Shown here: one piece after another, positions 6,184 through 12,908 of the stretch
Layout of the letters: every line of letters starts with the position of its first letter
How positions within the stretch are numbered: the first letter of the stretch is position 1
NCBI GenBank assembly: GCA_034432855.1
Contig: DAOUBA010000189.1
Span: forward strand, 1 to 17,576
Direction of reading: 5' to 3'
DNA from: DAOUBA01 sp034432855
GTDB lineage: Bacteria; Chloroflexota; Anaerolineae; B4-G1
Length of the DNA stretch: 17,576 nt
Notes under the pieces: generated by a model
What the model was told of the DNA's origin: nothing
What the model saw: the letters and a program-made list of their open reading frames with translations, nothing else
Database searches by the model: none
Program-made: the position numbers and the translations under genes

Positions 6184-7104
6184 ATGATCGAGTTGATCGC
6201 TCTGACGAAAAAGTTCGACGATTTCACCGCCGTGGATGGGGTCACGCTGACCGTCGCGCCGGGGGAGATACTGGCACTCTTGGGCCCCAATGGCGCCGGC
6301 AAGACGACGACCGTGCGCATGCTCGCGGCGATCCTGCGCCCAACGGCCGGTGATGCCCGTGTGGCCGGCTACAGCGTGGCCGAACAGCCGCAGGAGGTGC
6401 GGCGGCGGGTAGGTGTGTTGACCGAGCACCCCGGTCTGTACCTGCGCATGCGCGGTTCGGAGTACCTGGACTTTTTTGGGCGGCTGATGGGACTGGACGC
6501 CGAGACGCGCGAGCGGCGGGCCAAAGAGTTGCTGGCTCACTTTGGGATGCTCGAGGCCTGGAACCAGCGTATCGGCACGTACTCCAAAGGCATGCGCCAA
6601 AAGATCGCCCTGGTGCGGGCGATGCTCCACGAACCCCCCGTCTTGCTGCTGGACGAGCCAACTTCGGCGATGGACCCCCACAGTGCCCGGCTGGTACGCG
6701 ATGCCGTGAGCAGCCTCCGTCATCACCGGCGCGCCATCGTGATCTGCACCCACAACCTGCCGGAGGCCGAGGCCCTGGCCGACCGCATCGCCATCATCCG
6801 CCGCGGCCGTATCATCGCCCTGGGCACCCCTACAGAGTTAAAGCAGCGCATGCTCGGACCACCGTTGATGGAACTACGCTTGACCCATTCCCCTGGGGAT
6901 GGCGTGGTTAAACTCTTGGCAGACCTGGCCAAGATCGAAGCGCAGGGAGAGCACTGGCTGCGTTATTCGACTCCCGATCCCTACAAGGTCAACCCGCTCT
7001 TGCTGCAGATGCTGGCTGCACGCGGGGCAGGGGTCGTGACCCTGAGTGAGGTGCCGCGTAGCCTGGAGGACGTTTACCTGCGGGTCGTGGAGGCTGAAAC
7101 GTGA
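6184..7104 (+). CDS. ABC transporter ATP-binding protein (ABC-2 / NatA-like)
   Basis: The 306-residue ATPase energises the membrane partner encoded next. It shows Walker A GPNGAGKTT (34-42), the signature YSKGMRQKIAL (about 132-142, a variant of LSGGQ typical of ABC-2 exporters), Walker B VLLLDEPTSAMDP and the switch His in ICTHNLPEAEALADR. About 85 residues follow the core and end in LEDVYLRVVEAE, the usual tail of this subfamily. The start lies directly downstream of a near-consensus promoter. The stop overlaps the GTG of the permease gene by four bases. The substrate cannot be read from sequence; lipid, drug or ion export are all possible. Confidence 0.92.
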   Translation: MIELIALTKKFDDFTAVDGVTLTVAPGEILALLGPNGAGKTTTVRMLAAILRPTAGDARVAGYSVAEQPQEVRRRVGVLTEHPGLYLRMRGSEYLDFFGRLMGLDAETRERRAKELLAHFGMLEAWNQRIGTYSKGMRQKIALVRAMLHEPPVLLLDEPTSAMDPHSARLVRDAVSSLRHHRRAIVICTHNLPEAEALADRIAIIRRGRIIALGTPTELKQRMLGPPLMELRLTHSPGDGVVKLLADLAKIEAQGEHWLRYSTPDPYKVNPLLLQMLAARGAGVVTLSEVPRSLEDVYLRVVEAET

Positions 7105-8603
7105 CGGCGATCGTAGGACACAGGCAGAAGCCAGACGAGGCGCTCCACCTGGTGTGGACGTTGGTGAGGCGCGAGATCCGGGATACGCTGCGCGACTGGC
7201 GTATGGTGGCGCCGATCTTGGTGCTGACGCTCTTCTTTCCCGCGCTGATGAGTTTCGTGGCCAATGCGGCGTTGAACTGGGTCCAAAAGTACGGGGGCGC
7301 GCCGATCATCGGCGAACGTCTGATCCCCTTCCTGCTGATGGTGGTGGGTTTTTTCCCGATCTCGTTCTCGCTCATCATCGCGCTGGAGACCTTCGTGGGA
7401 GAAAAAGAGCGCCGCAGTCTGGAGCCGCTCCTGGCCACACCCCTGACGGATGCGCAACTCTATCTGGGCAAGACGCTTGCCGCGCTGGTGCCGCCACTGG
7501 CTGCCTCCTACCTGGGCATCACGGTCTACCTGATCGGGTTGTACGTCTTCGAGGGTTGGGCCCCCCCGTTGATCCTGCTGGTCTTGGTCCTCGTGCTGAC
7601 GACGGCAGAAGGACTGGTCATGGTCACCGGCGCCGTGGTGGTCTCTAGTCAAACGACGAGTGTGCGGGCGGCGAACCTCCTCGCCAGTTTCATCATCATC
7701 CCAATGGCGCTTCTGATCCAGGGCGAGGCTATGATCATGTTCTGGGCCAACTATGATGTACTGTGGTGGATCGTGCTCTTCCTGGTGGTTGTAGACATTG
7801 CCCTGGTGCGCATGGGCATCCACCTCTTCAACCGCGAAGGGTTGCTGGGGCGTGAGATTGACGAACTGAACCTGGCCGCGTCGTGGCGCACGTTTCGCGG
7901 GTTTTTGCGGGGGGAACGCTGGTTCTTCGGTCTGGACGTGCACAAGATGCCCCGAGGGTTGCGCTGGCTGGGGACATTGGTGGGGCTGTACGGACGCGAC
8001 ATCCCGGCAATCCTGCGTCGTTCCAGGTTGGCGATCATCATTGTAACGATTGCGCTAGTGTTCTCGGCTTACATCGGCTACTCCTTTGCGATGCGCTATC
8101 CGCTCCCGGCAAGGCTTGTGCAACAGGAGGGCATTTCTGCCGAGTCGTTCGCGCAAACACAGGACCTCGGTGTCCTCTCGTTCACTCCGCTTGGCATCCT
8201 GGTCCATAATCTGCGGGTGCTGGCGGCCGGAGCGTTGCTGGCGGTCTTTTCCTTCGGCACGCTGGCCATTGCCTTGCTGATGCTCCCGTTTGCCGTGGTG
8301 TTTTTCGTGGTCGTCGAGGCCGGGCACCTGGGCTTCGACCCCCTGCTTTTCTTTGTCAGCGGTGTATTGCCGCACGGCGTGTTCGAGATCCCCGCTGCTG
8401 TGCTTGCTACAGCGTTGGCCGTGCGCCTGGGAGCGGTCTTTATGTCGCCGCCGCGAGGGATGACGGTCAGCAAAGGGTGGCTATGGGCGCTGGCCGACTT
8501 TGTCAAGGTCTTTCTGGCGCTCGTTCTGCCGTTGCTGGCATTGGCGGCCGTCATCGAGGCCCACGTGACGCCCCTGTTGGTGCTGCGGGCTTTTGGGGGT
8601 TGA
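7101..8603 (+). CDS. ABC-2 permease fused to a SpoIIM-like membrane domain
   Basis: This 500-residue membrane protein starts at a GTG overlapping the ATPase stop. Residues about 1-250 look like an ABC-2 (NatB-type) permease: the LVRREIRDTLRDWRMVAP entry, a first membrane helix, and the conserved EKERRSLEPLLATPLTDAQLYLGK loop. Residues about 310-500 resemble the SpoIIM/DUF95 membrane family, with LVHNLRVLAAGALLAVFSFG and the diagnostic block LPHGVFEIPAAVLATALAVRLG. About 10-12 membrane segments are visible overall. The RNase Z-like gene overlaps its stop (TGATG). The fusion implies the SpoIIM-like part works with this exporter, perhaps in envelope remodelling; that role is inferred. SpoIIM in sporulators acts in engulfment, but nothing here suggests sporulation. 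Confidence 0.85.
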   Translation: MTAIVGHRQKPDEALHLVWTLVRREIRDTLRDWRMVAPILVLTLFFPALMSFVANAALNWVQKYGGAPIIGERLIPFLLMVVGFFPISFSLIIALETFVGEKERRSLEPLLATPLTDAQLYLGKTLAALVPPLAASYLGITVYLIGLYVFEGWAPPLILLVLVLVLTTAEGLVMVTGAVVVSSQTTSVRAANLLASFIIIPMALLIQGEAMIMFWANYDVLWWIVLFLVVVDIALVRMGIHLFNREGLLGREIDELNLAASWRTFRGFLRGERWFFGLDVHKMPRGLRWLGTLVGLYGRDIPAILRRSRLAIIIVTIALVFSAYIGYSFAMRYPLPARLVQQEGISAESFAQTQDLGVLSFTPLGILVHNLRVLAAGALLAVFSFGTLAIALLMLPFAVVFFVVVEAGHLGFDPLLFFVSGVLPHGVFEIPAAVLATALAVRLGAVFMSPPRGMTVSKGWLWALADFVKVFLALVLPLLALAAVIEAHVTPLLVLRAFGG

Positions 8604-9364
8604 TGCGCTTGGCTAGAGTCGTGGCCCTGGGAACGGCGGCAGCAGTGCCGAACGAGGCACACGCCACTACCTACCTGGCGGTCGAGGGCGAGCAGGGCTT
8701 CTTCCTGATTGACTGTGGGGACAGTCCCATCGTGCGCATCCGGCGGGCGGGCCTCACGCTCGAGCGCCTGCTGGGCTTGATCATCACCCACTTCCACCCC
8801 GATCACACGTCTGGTATTCCCTTGTTGCTGATGAACGTTTGGCTATTGGGGCGCGGCGAGCCGTTGCCCGTCTACGGCCTGCAAGACGCGGTGGAACGGT
8901 TCGCGGCGATGATGGACTTGTTCCGCTGGCAGGAATGGCCCGATCTCTTCGAGGTGCCCCGCCACGTTGTGGCCGAAGAGGTAGGCGCCACCGTGCTGGA
9001 GGACGACGAGTTCCGTATCACCGCTGCGCCGGTGCAGCACCTGGTGCCTACGTTGGGCCTGCGCATCGAGAACAGGCGTAGCGCCAGGGTGTTGGTCTAT
9101 TCCAGCGATACCTCGCCCACCGAAGAGGTGGTGGCGCTGGCACGCGACGCTGACATCTTGATCCACGAGGCAGCCGGGAACACGTTCGGCCATTCCAGCG
9201 CGGCACAGGCTGGCGAGATTGCCCACCGTGCCAGTGTGGGGCGGCTGGTGTTGATCCATTACCGGCCTTCTCCCCAGAAGTACGAGCGCTGGCTTGCGGA
9301 GGCGGGTGTGGCCTTCAAGGGCCCGGTGGAACTGGCGCAGGATTTCGGGGAGTACGTATTTTGA
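8603..9364 (+). CDS. Metallo-beta-lactamase fold hydrolase, RNase Z-like
   Basis: The 253-residue product has the metal-binding motif ITHFHPDHTSG (His63, His65, Asp67, His68), further ligands likely in VQHLVPTLG and YSSDTSPTEE, and the terminal LIHYRP histidine. The overall order and the GTAAAVPNEAHATTYLAV start resemble the RNase Z/ElaC branch, which cuts tRNA 3' trailers. The long flexible arm of true RNase Z is not obvious, so a general phosphodiesterase role is equally possible. The open frame extends upstream to 8477, but the ATG at 8603 overlapping the permease stop gives the family-like N-terminus. It is tightly coupled to the ABC genes. The tRNA-Pro here lacks an encoded CCA, the class that needs RNase Z. 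Confidence 0.8.
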   Translation: MRLARVVALGTAAAVPNEAHATTYLAVEGEQGFFLIDCGDSPIVRIRRAGLTLERLLGLIITHFHPDHTSGIPLLLMNVWLLGRGEPLPVYGLQDAVERFAAMMDLFRWQEWPDLFEVPRHVVAEEVGATVLEDDEFRITAAPVQHLVPTLGLRIENRRSARVLVYSSDTSPTEEVVALARDADILIHEAAGNTFGHSSAAQAGEIAHRASVGRLVLIHYRPSPQKYERWLAEAGVAFKGPVELAQDFGEYVF

Positions 9365-9380
9365 GCGGTGGGAGATAGAC

Positions 9381-9818
9381 ATGATCCAGACGCGGGGCGA
9401 ACGGGCGGAAGCCTGCGAGCGGCTTTGCCGGGAATTCCAGGTAGATGTCTTGTACGCCTTTGGCAGCCGGGCCTGTGAGGTGAGGGAATGGCTGGAAGGC
9501 AAGCGCGCCAATCTATCTCCTGATCCGGCAGATGTGGACATTGGCGTGAAACCGGCCGCTGGAGTGCACCACTCCGTCCACGACAAGGTGCGCCTGGCGC
9601 TGGCCCTGGAGGATCTGCTGGGAGTGGCGCGGGTGGACCTGGTTTCTCTAGGTGACGCCGATCCCTTTCTGGCCGCCAACGTCATCCGCGGGGAGCGTCT
9701 GTACGCCTACGACGACTATGAAGCCGACGAGTACGAACTGTACATCCTGCGCCGGGCCGGTGATCTGGCTCCCCTAGAGCGAGAGCGTATGACGCTCATC
9801 TTGGGAGAGGCGGAATGA
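9381..9818 (+). CDS. mntA: MntA-like minimal nucleotidyltransferase antitoxin
   Basis: In MntA/HepT systems the nucleotidyltransferase inactivates HepT by adding AMP to a tyrosine. The 145-residue protein has the polymerase-beta-like motif FGSR... followed by DVDIGV. The spacing is GS-x21-DxD rather than the classic GS-x10-DxD, so about 11 residues are inserted (around WLEGKRANLSP). A third acidic position is plausible in ARVDLVSL. The start at 9381 follows GGGAG; the frame is open upstream to 9294 without a better site. The stop overlaps the hepT ATG by four bases, the usual arrangement. It lies 16 bases after the RNase Z-like gene, so it is probably co-transcribed with the ABC operon. Confidence 0.85.
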   Translation: MIQTRGERAEACERLCREFQVDVLYAFGSRACEVREWLEGKRANLSPDPADVDIGVKPAAGVHHSVHDKVRLALALEDLLGVARVDLVSLGDADPFLAANVIRGERLYAYDDYEADEYELYILRRAGDLAPLERERMTLILGEAE

Positions 9819-10273
9819 CCCCAGGCCGGCTCTCCAAGCGAGTGGTGAGCGACCGGCTCTCTTGGGTCGCGCAGATGGTCCAGGAGATTCGTGCGCTGCC
9901 CCTGACGGATCGGGCGGCGTTCCTGGCCGACCGGCGGAACGTGTGGGCGGCCGACTCGTGTCTCCGTCGGGGGTTAGAGGCGTTGTTCGACCTGGGGCGT
10001 CACATCCTGGCAAAGGGCTTTGGCCTGGGCGTGAGCGAGTATAAGGAGATTGCTACCGCGTTGGGCAGCCAGGGTGTGCTTTCCTCGGAAGAGGCTGACC
10101 TTTTGCGAGTGTTGGCTGGTTACCGCAACCGGTTGGTGCATTTCTACCACGAGGTGGGGCCTGACGAGTTATACGAGGTTTGCGCCGTACGGTTGTCCGA
10201 TTTGGAGCGCATTGCAGAAGCATACCGGCGTTGGCTGAGGGTGCACCAGGAACGGTTGGACGAGGCGCTGTAG
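9815..10273 (+). CDS. hepT: HepT-like HEPN-domain toxin (RNase)
   Basis: HEPN toxins are small helical RNases. The 152-residue protein has the catalytic and target motif R-x4-H-x-Y in GYRNRLVHFYHEV (Arg104, His109, Tyr111). Tyr111 is the residue AMPylated by MntA in characterised systems. The helical region before it and its length fit the HepT (DUF86) family. The ATG at 9815 overlaps the mntA stop. Key residues are intact, so the pair looks functional. The setting, in the middle of an operon of membrane and protease genes, is unusual for a free-standing toxin-antitoxin locus. Confidence 0.85.
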   Translation: MTPGRLSKRVVSDRLSWVAQMVQEIRALPLTDRAAFLADRRNVWAADSCLRRGLEALFDLGRHILAKGFGLGVSEYKEIATALGSQGVLSSEEADLLRVLAGYRNRLVHFYHEVGPDELYEVCAVRLSDLERIAEAYRRWLRVHQERLDEAL

Positions 10274-10313
10274 AGCCGCCACGCGCTGAGTACGGGACTG
10301 GAGTGGAGGGAGC

Positions 10314-11182
10314 ATGCTGCCGCTACAGGATACCATTCGCTCACGGTCTTTGCCCATTGTCAACTGGATGTTGATCGGGCTGAACGTCTTGGGTTTTCTC
10401 CTCTTGCTCTCCCTGGGTCCGCAGCAGGCTGAGGTTGTGGTGACCGTTCTGGGTGTCGTCCCGCAGCGGCTGCTCGCTCATTTCAATCTTGCCGGTGCGC
10501 TCACTATTTTCACCTCGTAACTGCTCAGGCAGGCGGTTGAAACCGCGCCTGGGAAGGCGCTACGCGCCGGACGACCGCCTACGCGGTCGCTGCGGCAGCG
10601 TCCACGTAGGTGGACGCCCGGCTAAGAGCCCTCAAGAGGCGATTTCAATCGCTGAACGCCGGTAGCCTGAACAGTTACTTCACCTCAATGTTCCTGCATG
10701 GCGGCTGGGCGCATCTCTTCAGCAACATGCTTGCGCTCTACATTTTCGGCGACAACGTGGAAGATCGGATGGGGAGCGGCCGCTATCTGCTCTTCTACCT
10801 GTTCTGCGGCGTCGTCGCTGCCATCGTCCACATCGTCTTCAATCCCCATTCGCCGCTTCCCACCATCGGGGCCAGCGGTGCGATCAGCGGTGTGCTCGCG
10901 GCCTATCTCGTTTTCTTCCCCTCTGCACGGGTGATCACGCTGGTGCCGCTGTTCTTCTGGCCGTGGTTCATCGAGGTCCCGGCGGTGTTGTATCTCGGAC
11001 TCTGGTTCGTGTCGCAATTGCTCAACGGTCTGCTGACGATCGTGAGCGGGATGCAGGCGTTTGGGGGCGTGGCCTGGTGGGCGCACGTCGGCGGTTTCGT
11101 CGTCGGCATGGTGCTGGGGCCGCTGTTGGCGCGCAGGCGCTACATCCGCCGCGTGTACGTTGACGAATACTTTCCCTGGTAA
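10314..11182 (+). pseudogene. Rhomboid-family intramembrane serine protease, interrupted by a MITE-like element
   Basis: The first part (10314-10520) encodes 68 residues ending IFTS and stops at a TAA supplied by the inserted element. The second part resumes at 10679 and ends at 11182. Removing the 162-bp element and one 8-bp duplicate joins the frames perfectly (IFTS-MFLHGGWAH) to give a 232-residue rhomboid. Catalytic residues are intact: Ser131 in GASGAISG and His201 in WAHVGG, with the HLFSNMLALYIFGDNVEDRMG helix. The rest looks undamaged, so the insertion may be recent. A GTG at 10610 inside the element, or the ATG at 10691, could still start a shorter product carrying the catalytic core but lacking the first membrane helix. 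Confidence 0.85.
10509..10686. mobile_element. 162-bp MITE-like element (GTAACT family, copy 1) inside the rhomboid gene
   Basis: The element runs 10517-10678. Its left end GTAACTGCTCAGGC and right end GCCTGAACAGTTAC are inverted repeats matching at 13 of 14 positions. Flanking 8-mers TTCACCTC (10509-10516 and 10679-10686) are identical, a clear target duplication. The interior is built of small hairpins: 10533-10546 (GCGGTT/AACCGC), 10573-10588 (GACCGC/GCGGTC, loop CTAC), 10598-10617 (GCGTCCAC/GTGGACGC, loop GTAG) and 10639-10652 (GCGAT/ATCGC). There is no transposase. Ends starting GTAA with an 8-bp duplication are known of the IS66 family, the likely source of the transposase (inference). 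Confidence 0.9.
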
Positions 11183-11191
11183 GAGGCGCCG

Positions 11192-11941
11192 ATGGATTTC
11201 TTCTCGATCCTCTGGATTTTCTTTATCATCTCGTCCTTGCAACCAATCGTCCGCCAGAAGATGCTGGAAATGGCGCGGCTCAGGTTGATCGAACGGTTGG
11301 AGCGGCAACGCAACAGCCGCGTGATCGTGCTCATTCACCGTCAGGAGACCTTGAGCCTACTGGGTTTCCCGTTGGTGCGCTATATCAGCATCGAGGATTC
11401 GGAAGCCGTTCTGCGCGCGATTCACCTGACCGACCGGGACGTGCCGATTGATCTGATCCTGCACACGCCGGGCGGCCTGGTGCTGGCAGCGGAACAGATT
11501 GCCTGTGCATTACGAAGGCATTCCGCCAAGGTCACCGTGTTCGTGCCGCACTATGCGATGTCGGGTGGCACGCTGATCGCCCTGGCGGCGGACGAGATCG
11601 TGATGGACGAGAACGCTGTGTTAGGCCCCGTTGATCCCCAACTCGGTCAGCATCCGGCGGCCTCGGTGCTCAAAGTGCTCGAACGCAAGCCGATTAGCGA
11701 GATAGATGACGATACGATCATCATGGCGGACATTGCCGAAAAAGCCCTCCGCCAGGTCAAGGCCACCGTTTTCGAATTGCTGCGTGACAAGATGGATAGC
11801 GAGCAGGCAGAACGGCTGGCGGCGACGTTGTCGGGCGGGGTCTGGACGCACGATTATCCGATTACCGTGCGGGAAGCCCGCGAGTTGGGGCTTCCTGTGA
11901 ATACCGATATGCTGCCAGAGGTCTATCGCCTCATGGCGTAA
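11192..11941 (+). CDS. ClpP-fold membrane serine protease (SDH/SppA-like), C-terminus cut by an insertion
   Basis: The predicted protein has one N-terminal membrane segment (about 4-16, FSILWIFFIISSL), a basic linker, and a ClpP/SppA-type fold. Visible motifs are LILHTPGGLVLAAEQIA, AMSGGTLIALAADEIVMD (probable nucleophile Ser124) and LGPVDPQ. This matches the SDH-type proteinase family. The present frame ends at residue 249 because the MITE-like element at 11938 brings an in-frame TAA. Removing it would restore a further 32 residues and a 281-residue protein. All catalytic-core motifs precede the cut, so activity may survive. It lies 9 bases after the rhomboid gene, suggesting a paired membrane proteolysis unit. 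Confidence 0.85.
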   Translation: MDFFSILWIFFIISSLQPIVRQKMLEMARLRLIERLERQRNSRVIVLIHRQETLSLLGFPLVRYISIEDSEAVLRAIHLTDRDVPIDLILHTPGGLVLAAEQIACALRRHSAKVTVFVPHYAMSGGTLIALAADEIVMDENAVLGPVDPQLGQHPAASVLKVLERKPISEIDDDTIIMADIAEKALRQVKATVFELLRDKMDSEQAERLAATLSGGVWTHDYPITVREARELGLPVNTDMLPEVYRLMA

Positions 11942-12109
11942 CTACTCAGCCTATTTGCGAGTTAACCACCATATATGACCAAAACCGGCTGAAACCGCCC
12001 TTTCCAGCCATAGGTAGGCATCCCAGATGTGGCGCTTGCGCGCCGTTTCTGGCCTTTTCTGCCATATATGGCGGTCACCGAAGGGATGGCTGAGTAGTTA
12101 CCTCATGGC
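11930..12109. mobile_element. 164-bp MITE-like element (GTAACT family, copy 2) at the protease 3' end
   Basis: The element runs 11938-12101 with perfect 14-bp inverted ends, GTAACTACTCAGCC and its complement. It is flanked by identical 8-mers CTCATGGC at 11930-11937 and 12102-12109. The inverted symmetry continues loosely inward: CCATATATG occurs near both ends in opposite orientation (about 11969 and 12062-12070). It has no ORF of its own. It shares length, end sequence (GTAACT..TCAG) and duplication size with the element in the rhomboid gene, but its interior differs and lacks the small hairpin modules. It puts a stop codon one residue into the element. Confidence 0.9.
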
Positions 12110-12209
12110 GCTGTATCCTCAGACGGCGCAACGGCGTCCGTCGGTCGAGTATATCCCACTGCCGCGCTCGCGTGAGACGGAACGGCCGCGGACTCGCGGC
12201 AGTGCGTAG
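12102..12209 (+). pseudogene. Detached C-terminal tail of the ClpP-fold protease
   Basis: This frame encodes LYPQTAQRRPSVEYIPLPRS and a further 12 basic, proline-rich residues, ending at TAG (12207-12209). It joins in frame to the protease once the element and one 8-mer are removed, and the RRPSVEYIP motif fits the tail of this protease family. It has no start of its own and is presumably not translated. Confidence 0.8.
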
Positions 12210-12234
12210 AGGCTGCGTGCCCTTCGTTGGCGGA

Positions 12235-12263
12235 TTGCCAATCCGCGCGACGCGTGATACACT
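12235..12263 (+). promoter_or_regulatory. Candidate promoter overlapping a palindrome
   Basis: TTGCCA (12235-12240), 17-bp spacer, TACACT (12258-12263). The -35 lies inside the palindrome GCGGATTGCCAATCCGC (12230-12246), which may be a repeat copy or an operator. Confidence 0.4.
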
Positions 12264-12280
12264 GAGTGTGCTGCTGCTAT

Positions 12281-12309
12281 TTGCCCAATTCCACATTCTG
12301 TTGTACACT
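12281..12309 (+). promoter_or_regulatory. Candidate promoter of a short transcription unit
   Basis: TTGCCC (12281-12286), 17-bp spacer, TACACT (12304-12309). It stands 46 bp after a near-identical candidate and about 100 bp before a terminator, so it would drive a transcript of about 130 bases. Confidence 0.4.
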
Positions 12310-12343
12310 GTACGCCGGATACATCGCATAATCAGGAACTTTT

Positions 12344-12427
12344 ATGAGGCCGTCATCCGCTGAGTTGCACTGCTCACTCACCCATATTCTTGGATTGCGT
12401 TATATGTTGGCCTTGCGCAAGCGCTAA
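12344..12427 (+). CDS. Possible 27-codon small ORF, or part of a small RNA
   Basis: An ATG at 12344 follows AGGA with 6-base spacing and opens 27 codons (MRPSSAELHCSLTHILGLRY and seven more, ending RKR), stopping at TAA 12425-12427. It sits between the candidate promoter at 12281-12309 and the terminator at 12410-12450, whose left arm overlaps its last codons. It has a weakly hydrophobic middle and a basic end. No family is recognised. The alternatives are a small RNA or chance. The rest of 12210-12523 holds only promoters, a palindrome and this terminator. Confidence 0.25.
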   Translation: MRPSSAELHCSLTHILGLRYMLALRKR

Positions 12428-12450
12428 CCCCGCGCAAGGCTTTTGTCTTT
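12410..12450 (+). terminator. Intrinsic terminator upstream of the DRTGG operon
   Basis: 9-bp stem GCCTTGCGC (12410-12418) / GCGCAAGGC (12432-12440), 13-base loop, then TTTTGTCTTT. It separates the protease operon and the short unit from the next operon; the following -35 begins in its T tract. Confidence 0.65.
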
Positions 12451-12478
12451 TGACACTTCGTGCTTTCTGTGCTACACT
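12450..12478 (+). promoter_or_regulatory. Promoter of the DRTGG-ATPase-Hdr-PHP operon
   Basis: Perfect TTGACA (12450-12455), 17-bp spacer, TACACT (12473-12478). The leader to the ATG at 12524 is about 40 bases and contains the ribosome site AGAGAGGTGG. Confidence 0.8.
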
Positions 12479-12523
12479 TGCGGCTCGCAGCGTCTCGCCT
12501 CGGATAGAAGAGAGGTGGGCCAG

Positions 12524-12868
12524 ATGAAACTCCAAGAACTCTGCCGCCAGCTGTCGTTGGAAGTGCGGGCGGCGGCGACAAAACTCGATGTGGAGGTCAC
12601 GGGCGGCTACGCCTCCGATCTGCTGAGTTGCACGATGGCCAAGGCCCAGGCAGGCAATGTGTGGGTCACCATGCAGGGCCACCCCAATATCGTGGCCGTC
12701 GCCAGTCTGCTTAACCTGGCCGGCATTATCGTTGCCGAAGGGATGAGTATAGACCCCGCCACCCTGGAGAAAGCCGAACAAGAAGGCATCCCCATCTTGG
12801 CAACCCCCTTCACCACCTACACCGTCGTCTCCAAACTCGCCGCGTTGGGTGTGCCGGGAGTGGATTAG
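12524..12868 (+). CDS. DRTGG-domain protein (HPr-kinase N-terminal-like)
   Basis: The 114-residue protein consists of a single DRTGG-type domain, which is also found at the N-terminus of HPr kinase. The VTGGYASDLLSCTMAKAQ start, the GHPNIVAVASLLNLAGIIVAEG centre and the ILATPFTTYTVVSKLA end are characteristic. It lacks the kinase domain and P-loop. The function is unknown and likely regulatory or ligand-binding. The frame is open upstream to 12443, but that would begin ahead of the promoter. The ATG at 12524 has a good ribosome site. In Firmicutes and Thermotogae, single-domain relatives sit with [FeFe]-hydrogenase gene clusters, as do relatives of the next genes here. Confidence 0.8.
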   Translation: MKLQELCRQLSLEVRAAATKLDVEVTGGYASDLLSCTMAKAQAGNVWVTMQGHPNIVAVASLLNLAGIIVAEGMSIDPATLEKAEQEGIPILATPFTTYTVVSKLAALGVPGVD

Positions 12869-12878
12869 CACGTGGGAT

Positions 12879-12892
12879 AGGCTTTCTAGCCT
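12879..12892. repeat. CTTTCTAG-core hairpin repeat between operon genes
   Basis: AGGCT/AGCCT around TTCT, within the 40-base gap between the DRTGG gene and the ATPase gene. It shares the GGCTTTCTAGCC core with the hairpin at 3689-3704, so it is a further copy of that dispersed family. Confidence 0.55.
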
Positions 12893-12908
12893 GTCTGGGA
12901 CGGCCCGT

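Noticed and set aside
10610..10678. Genuine N-terminus of the rhomboid at the GTG 10610
   Set aside because: These codons lie within the inserted element; the joined frame with the 10314 start gives a normal rhomboid N-terminus.
12027..12209. An independent 60-codon gene after the protease
   Set aside because: Its start lies inside the MITE-like element and its second half is the detached protease C-terminus, so it is an insertion by-product.
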